Shown here: positions 1-6,304 of the stretch, piece after piece
How positions within the stretch are numbered: position 1 is the first letter of the stretch
Layout of the letters: every line of letters starts with the position of its first letter
NCBI GenBank assembly: GCA_016267585.1
Contig: JACQUT010000209.1
Span: 1 to 6,821, forward strand
From: Cyanobacteria bacterium NC_groundwater_1444_Ag_S-0.65um_54_12
GTDB lineage: Bacteria; Cyanobacteriota; Sericytochromatia; S15B-MN24; VGJW01
Direction: 5' to 3'
Length of the DNA: 6,821 nt
Program-made: the position numbers and the translations under genes
Notes under the pieces: generated by a model
Told to the model about the DNA's origin: nothing
What the model saw: only the letters and a program-made list of their open reading frames with translations
The model's database searches: none

Positions 1-540
1 AGGTGGAGTACTGTCTGCTAGCGCCACCAGCGCTGCATAAGAATGCCGTTCGATTTGCTCGGCAGCCAGGCCTAGACTGTCACGCAAGGAACGCAGCAAA
101 GAGAGATCGCCGTTTACCATTTCTATCTCGAGAAAATCGGGCTCGGTCAGGCCAACTATGCGATCCAGGCATAACAAATAACCAGCACGTTTGTACTCCC
201 AGCGTTCTTTGCGTACCGTTATGAGTTTTCGATGCCCCAGCTCGGGAAATATTTCCGCCAGGAGCGCTGCGCAATTGACTGAAAGTGAATTTTCGATTTC
301 TTGACGAATCTTGATCCCATCGGGAGAATATTGCACTGGACCTTTGCGCGTAAGCCAATAATCATCGCCTTCTTGGCGGATACGCAGCACTCGGTCCATG
401 ACATCGAAGTAGCTGTCATGCTGTTCGATCATGCGATCCGGTTTGCCGAGCCGAGCCGTCAACTCGGCACGTTGTCCCGCCCGCAGGCGATATTTCGCTT
501 CTATTTCTGCCCTCTCGACCATTCGATTATTTTGTGCCAT
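1..540 (-). CDS. CYTH domain protein (CyaB-like / triphosphate tunnel enzyme), 3' end outside window
   Basis: The frame from the ATG at 540 is open for 180 codons to the window edge. The product has the CYTH signature: Glu12-x-Glu14-x-Lys16 in AEIEAKYRL, then DSYFD (42-46), the basic pair in LRIR (52-55), TRKG (64-67), RQEIE (79-83), VRKERWEYK (109-117), and a late acidic strand with Asp126, Glu138 and Glu140. In this family these charged residues line a beta-barrel tunnel that binds a triphosphate and divalent metal. Members include class IV adenylate cyclases, thiamine triphosphatases and inorganic triphosphatases, and sequence alone does not tell which applies here. The protein is probably cytoplasmic: no signal peptide or membrane segment is visible. 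The final HSYAAL stretch resembles the usual end of such ~180-residue proteins, so little is probably missing. The start lies 26 bp after the methyltransferase stop, suggesting cotranscription. A GGGG seven bases upstream is a weak ribosome site. ATG at 522 is an alternative start. No CHAD domain is seen. Confidence 0.88.
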   Translation of the reverse strand, partial: MAQNNRMVERAEIEAKYRLRAGQRAELTARLGKPDRMIEQHDSYFDVMDRVLRIRQEGDDYWLTRKGPVQYSPDGIKIRQEIENSLSVNCAALLAEIFPELGHRKLITVRKERWEYKRAGYLLCLDRIVGLTEPDFLEIEMVNGDLSLLRSLRDSLGLAAEQIERHSYAALVALADSTPP

Positions 541-566
541 GGTCAGGCCCCGGTCTACGGCAACTG

Positions 567-2564
567 TCACATGCGCCGGGACATACCTATTCGTCCTGGC
601 CTGCTAGACCGGGCGAAGATGGGTCGCGTCAACTCCAGTACCTGCACACGTTCGGCTGGCGTCAGACCAGCTTGGGTCATCACGATCTCGTCGGCGGTGG
701 CTGCCAGATCAGCCAGTCGATCAGCCGGGCAATTAGCAGCTCGGGCTAGCCCGAGCGCTCGTGCTGCTCGGGACAGCGGCTCTGGTTCACCAATGCAAAT
801 AGGCAGAGACCCGATGGTAGGGGAGTCCAGATGAACTGTTAGCTGGGCCATGTTGGCAATGACCAGGCGAAAGTAACAATCAGCCAGTCGGCTGTTCAGT
901 ATCGCCAGTAGCGCTAATGGATCGATTGTCTCACCCACTTCCAGTACATTTACCGTGTCAAGCGGCAAACTACCGCCGGGAAGCATGCTGGCGACTATGC
1001 CGGAAGCAATGTTCTGATAACCGATATGATCGATGGTCAAAATCGCTGCCGCATATCTGGCCAAGAGCGGGTGCGGCGACGGCAAGAACCAGCGCAGCGC
1101 CTTGGCTTGGCCAGTCGAGCTGCTGGTGGGAGGTAGCAGTGGAAGGTAGCGTGCTATGTCTCGCCCCCGGATCACGGGAACTCCCGGTTCAGCGGTAGTC
1201 AAGTCGGGATGGCGAGCAGAGATGCCAGCCCCTCGGCGAATGCGAGCAATCGTCCGTAGTGGCTGACCGTTACGCTCGATCTTGGTCATGAGTTTTCCCA
1301 AGTCGCTGGGGACGTAAATGGGCATGGTAGGGCGATCGCGAAAAAATGCGCTTTCTTGCGCACCGAGTGCTTGCAAATGACCGGAACGCAGACTCGCCAG
1401 CTCCACTTGCCCGGTTTTCTTACCTAGCTGTGCTACCAGGGCTATCACTTCCAGCGCTACGCCCGGGAACGCAGTGGCAGCATCGAGCAGGGCCAGCAAT
1501 CCAGCTTTGCGGGCCAGCAAGGCTCGGCAAGCTGCATAGGCTCCGGTTCTTGTCAAACCGTGGGGAACCACCAGGGCGAGCCTACCGCCTTCGTCGAGTA
1601 GCTCCAGGCTGCGCTCGATGAAAAGGGCTGTCGAATCGTAGCGGCCTTTCCCTAACTCGTAATGGCGAGCGATATGGTTTTTTTCTTCTGGCGTAAATTC
1701 CGCACCGTAAGGCGGATTACCGATTACCGCCTGGTAACGCTCTTTGAGATAGGGCAGCGCTCTTTCTTGATCACGTCGCAGGGCATCACCATGCCAGATT
1801 CTTACCAGCGGTGGCGTGGCAGCGCCTAGTGCCAGCGCCTTCATTCTTAACCTGGTCTGGGCAACCCTCACTGCCCAGGGGTTACTATCTGTTCCCACCA
1901 GATGCTCGCTGCAGATCCTTTCAAGCAGCGCTCGATCATCCCAGCAGCCAGCTGGTTGCGATTCTAGCAATTCTTTCCGACGGGACCGGTAGATCTTGAA
2001 CAAGTACTCGGCGGCCGCTACCAAGAAGTCACCAGTACCGCAAGCGGGATCCAGAATGCGAAAAGGACCGCCATGCTGCGGATCGAACGGTGCCAAAGCC
2101 CTTTGCAGCAGAAATTGCACAATAGTGCCAGGTGTATAAAACTGACCGAAACACTTTCGTTGCTGTTTTGAAATACTTTGCTCGAACAGCTTGCCGAGCA
2201 GCTCGCCATCGCTAGCCTCCCATGCTGTGGGACGCATGATCTGCCAGAGCCGATCGGCAAGCTCGGCTACGCGGAAAGCTTGGTGCTGGTCTGTTGCTGA
2301 TTTACCGCCAAGCTGGCGAGGCATCGTTGCAAAAGGTGAGAGCGTGGTTTGGAGGTGCTGCGCAAAAGCTTCTGGATTTGCTTTCCCCAGGACCAGTTCG
2401 GCTGTGGCGGCCGCAACCACCCATGTCGCTGCTTCCCGGGCTTGGCTCTCTTGAACCAAGGTACCGGTAACCAAGGGAATAATGGCATCCGCACCGGCTG
2501 CCAGAGTGTTTATTTTGTCACTTTCTCGGTCGCTGGCGCTTGCCGGTAGCTGGTGGTACGTCAT
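567..2564 (-). CDS. N6-adenine DNA methyltransferase, Eco57I/TaqI-like, with C-terminal specificity region
   Basis: This gene encodes a 665-residue S-adenosylmethionine-dependent DNA methyltransferase predicted to methylate adenine N6. From the ATG at 2564 the gamma-class motif order is visible: motif X GQFYTP at 140-145, AdoMet-binding motif I LDPACGTGDFL at 171-181, VGTD near 223-226, and catalytic motif IV NPPY at 283-286, followed by LALVVPHG near 329-336. The C-terminal half has VIRGRDIARYLP (464-475) and LLAILNSRLADCYF (552-565), features of the TaqI-like specificity domain that reads the DNA target. This resembles type IIG enzymes such as Eco57I. However, the ~140 residues before motif X show no PD-(D/E)xK nuclease pattern that I can find, and no restriction gene lies beside it, so it may be a solitary methyltransferase. 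In-frame starts also exist at 2576 (ATG) and 2606 (GTG). I prefer 2564 because AGGT lies 12 bases upstream, but the evidence is weak. The gene follows the permease gene by 80 bp on the same strand. Confidence 0.9.
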   Translation of the reverse strand: MTYHQLPASASDRESDKINTLAAGADAIIPLVTGTLVQESQAREAATWVVAAATAELVLGKANPEAFAQHLQTTLSPFATMPRQLGGKSATDQHQAFRVAELADRLWQIMRPTAWEASDGELLGKLFEQSISKQQRKCFGQFYTPGTIVQFLLQRALAPFDPQHGGPFRILDPACGTGDFLVAAAEYLFKIYRSRRKELLESQPAGCWDDRALLERICSEHLVGTDSNPWAVRVAQTRLRMKALALGAATPPLVRIWHGDALRRDQERALPYLKERYQAVIGNPPYGAEFTPEEKNHIARHYELGKGRYDSTALFIERSLELLDEGGRLALVVPHGLTRTGAYAACRALLARKAGLLALLDAATAFPGVALEVIALVAQLGKKTGQVELASLRSGHLQALGAQESAFFRDRPTMPIYVPSDLGKLMTKIERNGQPLRTIARIRRGAGISARHPDLTTAEPGVPVIRGRDIARYLPLLPPTSSSTGQAKALRWFLPSPHPLLARYAAAILTIDHIGYQNIASGIVASMLPGGSLPLDTVNVLEVGETIDPLALLAILNSRLADCYFRLVIANMAQLTVHLDSPTIGSLPICIGEPEPLSRAARALGLARAANCPADRLADLAATADEIVMTQAGLTPAERVQVLELTRPIFARSSRPGRIGMSRRM

Positions 2565-2644
2565 GGTTGCCAGCATACCTGATGAAAGGCTCGCCAGGGA
2601 ACACACTGGTACACTCGGCTCGGGATCGCGTGCTGCAAATGGGT

Positions 2645-3583
2645 CTAATGCTTCAGCTTGGGATCCAGGGCATCGCGCAGCCCATCACCGATGAAATTGA
2701 TGGATACGACGGTGAGGAAGATCATCAAGCCGGGATAGACAGCCAACCAGGGCGTAGCGATCATATATTGCTGGGCATTGGTGAGCATGTTGCCCCAGCT
2801 GGGTACTGGTGGTTGAATGCCCATCCCCAGAAAGGAAAGCGCGCTCTCCAGCAAGATGGCATCAGCCACTTTCAGGGTAGCAGCGACGAAAATGGGCGCC
2901 ATGGCATTGGGCACCATATGTCGGCTGATGATCCAAAATGCTTTGCCTCCGGCGGCTTTAGCTGCTTCGATGAACTCTTGCTCGCGCAGGGAGAGGAATT
3001 CGCCGCGTACCAGACGCGCTGCTCCCATCCAGGAAGTGGCGCCGATGATCACGACGATTACCACGAGCTGCTGTAGATCGGCTGACAAGAAAGGCACGAA
3101 AGTGCGTCCACGGGTAAAGCTGGACAACACCAGCAACAGCATCAGCAATGGTACGCAGAGGAACATGTCCGCCAGGCGCATGCCTATCATATCCACGGTT
3201 TTTCCGTGGTAGCCGGATAGCGCCCCGACAATGGTGCCGATCACTATGTCCAGGATGGCGGCCGTCAGTCCCACGAATAACGAGATCCGTCCCGCATAGA
3301 GCAGGCGTGCCAGAACATCTTGACCGAGTTCATCGGTACCTAGCAGATGTTTTAACGAAGGGAAAAACTGATTAGTGTTGGAAAGGTCGATGGCATCGTA
3401 TCTGGGCAAGAAATAAGGACCGAAGATAGAAGAAAGCACGAGCAGCAGCAAGACTACCACGGAAGCCACCGCCAGCTTATGCTTCAAGAAGCGCCGGAGC
3501 ACCATGCGCCAGAATGGTTCGGCAGGCGGGAGTTCCTGCACTGGTGCGATTATCCGCGGTTCTTCAGCTATCACGCCATTCAT
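2645..3583 (-). CDS. peptide-type ABC transporter permease, DppC/OppC/AppC family
   Basis: This is the second inner-membrane subunit of a peptide/nickel-type ABC importer, 312 residues, normal for the family. Residues 21-40 are a basic cytoplasmic N-terminus (FWRMVLRRFLKHK) leading into the first membrane segment (about 38-56), as in the OppC N-terminal domain. LGTDELGQDVLAR (81-93) is the hallmark at the start of the transmembrane core. Further hydrophobic segments lie near 99-122, 139-155, 171-187, 228-252 and 282-300. The EAA loop that docks on the ATPase spans about 203-230 (EFIEAAKAAGGKAFW, then HMVPNAMAP). It ends in the typical DGLRDALDPKLK. The ATG at 3583 was chosen because the sequence from there matches family N-termini and AGAGGT lies 12 bases upstream. 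An in-frame TTG at 3634 would add 17 residues with no family likeness. The partner permease lies 89 bp upstream. Substrate is not determinable from the permease. Confidence 0.95.
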   Translation of the reverse strand: MNGVIAEEPRIIAPVQELPPAEPFWRMVLRRFLKHKLAVASVVVLLLLVLSSIFGPYFLPRYDAIDLSNTNQFFPSLKHLLGTDELGQDVLARLLYAGRISLFVGLTAAILDIVIGTIVGALSGYHGKTVDMIGMRLADMFLCVPLLMLLLVLSSFTRGRTFVPFLSADLQQLVVIVVIIGATSWMGAARLVRGEFLSLREQEFIEAAKAAGGKAFWIISRHMVPNAMAPIFVAATLKVADAILLESALSFLGMGIQPPVPSWGNMLTNAQQYMIATPWLAVYPGLMIFLTVVSINFIGDGLRDALDPKLKH

Positions 3584-3595
3584 CGTGTGGGAAAT

Positions 3596-3601
3596 ACCTC
3601 T
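3596..3601 (-). promoter_or_regulatory. probable ribosome binding site of the DppC-type permease
   Basis: The minus strand reads AGAGGT here, 12 bases before the ATG at 3583. The spacing is somewhat long but this is the best purine-rich site upstream, and it supports 3583 over the in-frame TTG at 3634, which it follows. Confidence 0.45.
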
Positions 3602-3650
3602 ATGTGACAAATAAATGAGTTGCTGGCATACCAAGACATAACGTCATAGT

Positions 3651-3668
3651 GGCGCTCAATTGACCGCC
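3651..3668. repeat. 18-bp near-perfect palindrome between the two permease genes
   Basis: The sequence ggcgctcaattgaccgcc is an inverted repeat with 8 of 9 pairs matching and no loop, 4 bp after the stop of the DppB-type gene. It could be an operator-like site, but without a loop or a T-run it is not a terminator, and an 18-bp palindrome of this quality may occur by chance. The rest of the 89-bp gap (3584-3672) holds the ribosome site and no gene; no convincing promoter was found. Confidence 0.25.
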
Positions 3669-3672
3669 GCTA

Positions 3673-4626
3673 TCAGTCATAACGAATGCGGGGATCCACC
3701 GCCGCATAGGTGATATCGGCTAACAAGTTGCTGATCACCACCAAGCAGGCAGAGATGGTCAAAATGGCCATCAGGATAGGATAATCGCCCTGCCCCAGTG
3801 CATTGAAGAAAAGGCGTCCTATGCCCGGCCAGGCAAAGATGGTCTCGGTCATGATGGCGCCGCCAAAAAGGCCCGGGAGCGCCAAGGCTACGATGGTTAT
3901 CACGGGGATGAGGGCATTGCGAAAGGCATGCTTGAAAATGACGACTGCTTCTGCCAGTCCTTTGGCGCGTGCCGTGCGTACGTATTCCTGTCTGACGACC
4001 TCTAGCATGGAGGAGCGCGTGTAACGACTCCAGGTGGCAATCGAGACAATGGAAAGCATGGCTACCGGTAAACAAAGGTGCCAAAGCAAGTCAAAGAAAT
4101 TACCTTCTTGACCTATGGTGAACATGCCACCGGCGGGAAACCAGTGGAGGATGGCAGCGAAAAGGAGCATCAACATCACGCCGAACCAAAATACCGGCAA
4201 GCTGTAGCCGATGAAAGCCAGCGTGGTGACCACGAAATCGAAGGGCGAATACTGTTTGATCGCCGACAAGATACCCAGCGGAACCCCGATCAAGATCGAG
4301 AGACCGAGGGCCAGTCCCATCAAGATCACGGTGTTGGGTAACCGCTCGATGATCATTTCAGCGACTGGCCTTCCCGTGAACAGCGAATTTCCGAGATTGC
4401 CCACCAGGAGCGAACCCAGCCAGTAAAAATATTGCAGCCACACTGGCTGGTCCAGACCCATGATATGTTTGATTTTTTCGAGATCTTCCGGACGTACTCG
4501 AGGATTCTGGGTATAAGCAGCCAGCGGACCACCTGGCATCATGTGCATGACGGCGAACAAAATAAGGGTGATGCCCAGCAGCAGCGGAATGTTGGTAAGA
4601 ATGCGTCTGATTATGTAACGTCCCAT
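3673..4626 (-). CDS. peptide-type ABC transporter permease, DppB/OppB/AppB family
   Basis: This is the first permease subunit of the importer, 317 residues, typical of DppB-type proteins. It starts MGRYIIRRIL, followed by a first membrane segment (about 10-30) and the MPGGP turn (30-34). The N-terminal periplasmic part includes IMGLDQPVWLQYFYWL (55-70) and GNLGNSLFTGRPV (76-88), both characteristic. Further membrane segments lie near 97-122, 131-160, 182-199, 237-257 and 284-306. The EAA loop for ATPase contact spans about 214-241 (EYVRTARAKGL, then KHAFRNALIP). ETIFAWPGIGRLFF (261-274) and the DPRIRYD end are conserved in the family. The start is 4 bp after the stop of the binding-protein gene, so translational coupling is likely. 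The ribosome site is weak (GGTGGA about 9-10 bases upstream). It would pair with the downstream DppC-type subunit to form the translocation pore. ATPase partners are not in the window. Confidence 0.96.
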   Translation of the reverse strand: MGRYIIRRILTNIPLLLGITLILFAVMHMMPGGPLAAYTQNPRVRPEDLEKIKHIMGLDQPVWLQYFYWLGSLLVGNLGNSLFTGRPVAEMIIERLPNTVILMGLALGLSILIGVPLGILSAIKQYSPFDFVVTTLAFIGYSLPVFWFGVMLMLLFAAILHWFPAGGMFTIGQEGNFFDLLWHLCLPVAMLSIVSIATWSRYTRSSMLEVVRQEYVRTARAKGLAEAVVIFKHAFRNALIPVITIVALALPGLFGGAIMTETIFAWPGIGRLFFNALGQGDYPILMAILTISACLVVISNLLADITYAAVDPRIRYD

Positions 4627-4630
4627 GAGT

Positions 4631-6304
4631 TCAGTCCACCACGTACCATTCTTGGCAATTCCAGAAGTTGCCAGCAGAGGTCGGATTGGGTTTGAAGCCC
4701 TTCACCCGAGTGTTTACCGCATCCAGAGTGGTCCAAAATAGCAAAGGGAGGCTTGGCAATTCGTCTGCCAGGATCTCTTGCAGGCGCTGGTAGATCTTGC
4801 TGCGCTCCGTACGATCGACCGTAGCATTGCCGAGGACGGTAAGCTTGTCCACTTCCGGATTACGGTACCTGGTATAGTTTTGACCATTCGGTGGCAGTTG
4901 CCGAGAATTCCAGAGGAAGATGTTGTTGGGATCGGGGCTGGTCACCCAGGCATAGAGCGCCAGATCATAATTGCCGGTATGAAGCAATCCATCAGGCCGA
5001 CCGAACAATTTGGGTCCTGGCACATTGTCGATTTGCAGCTCGATGCCGATAGCTTTCAGGTAAGCCATCAGCACTTGCTCGGTGAGTTCACGCGGCTTCC
5101 GGCCAGTGGTGCTGGTGATCTTGAACGAGAGCCGCTGACCAGCCTTGCTCCGAATGCCATCGGATCCCGGTTGCCAACCAGCCGCATCAAGGAGTTGTCG
5201 CGCCTTGGCCGGATCGAAGGGATATTTGGACTCCACGGCACTGTTATAGACATAGCTTAGCGGTGATTGATCGCTGTAGGCCGGAGGGTACAGGCCTTTG
5301 TAAATGCGCTGGGATATCTCACGCTTGTTGACGGCCAGGGCGATCGCCTGACGGACTCTTAGATCTTGCAACCGGGGATTTTGCAGATTGAAATCCACGT
5401 GTTCGTAAGACAAGCTGGGGGTTTCATGCAACACTATCCCCGAGAGCGCTTTGAGCTGTTCGTATTGCGTTAGGGCAGCGTGTTGATAGATATCCAGATC
5501 TCCGCTCTTGAGCTGGACGAAAGCGGTATTTTCATCCGGCACTATGCGCATGATCAACCCGGCTAGTTTAGGTTTGGTCCCGTAATATTCCGGGTTTGCC
5601 TCGTAACTGATGTGATCGCCAGAGACCCATTCTTTGAACTTGAAAGGTCCCGAACCGATGGGCTGGCGGTTCCAGGCTGCATGGTTGAAATGACTGTCAC
5701 CTGGCTTATCATGCTTTTTGCGATCCGCCTCTAACAAGTGCCGCGGGAAGATCGCGCCGAAAAGGTTAAGATAAGGCCCATAGACTGTCTTGAAATGTAC
5801 GACTACGGTCTGGGGATCTGGTGTTTCGATCTTGGAGATCTTGTCATAGCCATCGCGTGACGATACCTGCACCGCCGGGTCCATGTAAACTTCCCAGCTA
5901 AATTTCACATCAGCGGAGGTCAGCGCTTGCCCGTCGTGAAATTTAGCTTGTTTCAGCTGGTAAGTTACTACCATGCCATTGGCTTTGAGCTTGACACCGC
6001 CATTTTCTACTGTCGGTACTGCGACTGCCAGATCCGGTATATACTCCATCCGGTCGTTGACAGTGATCAGACCGCTCATGATCGGTGTGGTAGCATCGGT
6101 AGAAGCCACCATGTCAGAGATGGCTCTGTTCAGTGAATCAGGCTCTTGCTGCGAGTGCACTATCACCATGGCTCCGGCCCCCGACTTACTCTCGCCAGTT
6201 TGCCGTGGTCTTTCCCCCTTATCCGGTTGGCAGGCGGCTAGCCAGGGAAAAGTGATTCCCAGCAGCAAGCTGGCTGCCCATGTGCGCATGGAACGGTTGC
6301 TCAT
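4631..6304 (-). CDS. peptide-type ABC transporter substrate-binding lipoprotein (SBP_bac_5 family)
   Basis: The gene encodes a 557-residue extracytoplasmic solute-binding protein of the DppA/OppA/AppA family, normal length. From the ATG at 6304 it has a basic N-terminus (MSNRSMR), a hydrophobic core and the lipobox LAAC with Cys25 as the likely lipidated residue. The mature domain shows family landmarks: QEPDSLNR (53-60), KFHDGQALTSADVKFSWE (131-148), PIGSGPFKFKEW (225-236), LRVRQAIALAVNK (325-337), FDPAKARQLLDAAGW (373-387) and LTEQVLMAYLKAIGIEL (417-433). It would capture peptides or similar ligands and deliver them to the permeases encoded just downstream. The start overlaps the stop of the preceding paralogue as ATGA, so translation is probably coupled. 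The frame also extends upstream to 6337, but that adds 11 residues before the signal peptide and lies inside the previous gene. The C-terminus is closely related to the upstream paralogue. The true substrate (peptide, nickel chelate, sugar) cannot be read from the sequence. Confidence 0.96.
   Translation of the reverse strand: MSNRSMRTWAASLLLGITFPWLAACQPDKGERPRQTGESKSGAGAMVIVHSQQEPDSLNRAISDMVASTDATTPIMSGLITVNDRMEYIPDLAVAVPTVENGGVKLKANGMVVTYQLKQAKFHDGQALTSADVKFSWEVYMDPAVQVSSRDGYDKISKIETPDPQTVVVHFKTVYGPYLNLFGAIFPRHLLEADRKKHDKPGDSHFNHAAWNRQPIGSGPFKFKEWVSGDHISYEANPEYYGTKPKLAGLIMRIVPDENTAFVQLKSGDLDIYQHAALTQYEQLKALSGIVLHETPSLSYEHVDFNLQNPRLQDLRVRQAIALAVNKREISQRIYKGLYPPAYSDQSPLSYVYNSAVESKYPFDPAKARQLLDAAGWQPGSDGIRSKAGQRLSFKITSTTGRKPRELTEQVLMAYLKAIGIELQIDNVPGPKLFGRPDGLLHTGNYDLALYAWVTSPDPNNIFLWNSRQLPPNGQNYTRYRNPEVDKLTVLGNATVDRTERSKIYQRLQEILADELPSLPLLFWTTLDAVNTRVKGFKPNPTSAGNFWNCQEWYVVD
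4646..5148 (-). repeat. paralogous direct repeat, copy A (3' part of complete binding-protein gene)
   Basis: This stretch aligns without indels to 6319-6821 at a constant offset of 1673 bp. The encoded proteins agree at roughly three of four positions, and there are exact DNA runs such as one of 26 bp around 4709-4734. The repeat probably extends past the window edge in the other copy. It reflects gene duplication, not a mobile element: no terminal repeats or transposase are seen. Confidence 0.85.
6301..6304 (-). other. ATGA stop/start overlap (translational coupling)
   Basis: The TGA of the upstream binding protein and the ATG of the downstream binding protein share bases in ATGA. No clear Shine-Dalgarno sequence precedes this ATG, so reinitiation by ribosomes finishing the first gene is the likely route of translation. 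The overlap is seen directly; coupling is inferred. Confidence 0.8.

Noticed and set aside
80..419. Two overlapping minus-strand ORFs in other frames that could suggest a broken gene
   Set aside because: They are out of frame with the CYTH gene, whose own frame is open throughout with all motifs in order, so no frameshift is needed.
301..834. 177-codon plus-strand ORF
   Set aside because: It lies antisense across the CYTH gene and the 3' end of the methyltransferase gene, both of which have clear family motifs. Its own translation shows no family motif.
2607..2644. Possible terminator or promoter between the permease and methyltransferase genes
   Set aside because: No stem-loop followed by a T-run and no convincing -35/-10 pair could be found on the minus strand.
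2540..3076. 178-codon plus-strand ORF
   Set aside because: It is antisense to the DppC-type permease and the start of the methyltransferase gene; low-complexity mix with no recognisable domain.
3584..3634. TTG-initiated 17-residue extension of the DppC-type permease
   Set aside because: No family resemblance, a rare start codon, and the best ribosome site lies downstream of it, in front of the ATG at 3583.
4778..5260. 160-codon plus-strand ORF
   Set aside because: Antisense to the substrate-binding protein gene, which is strongly supported; no domain seen.
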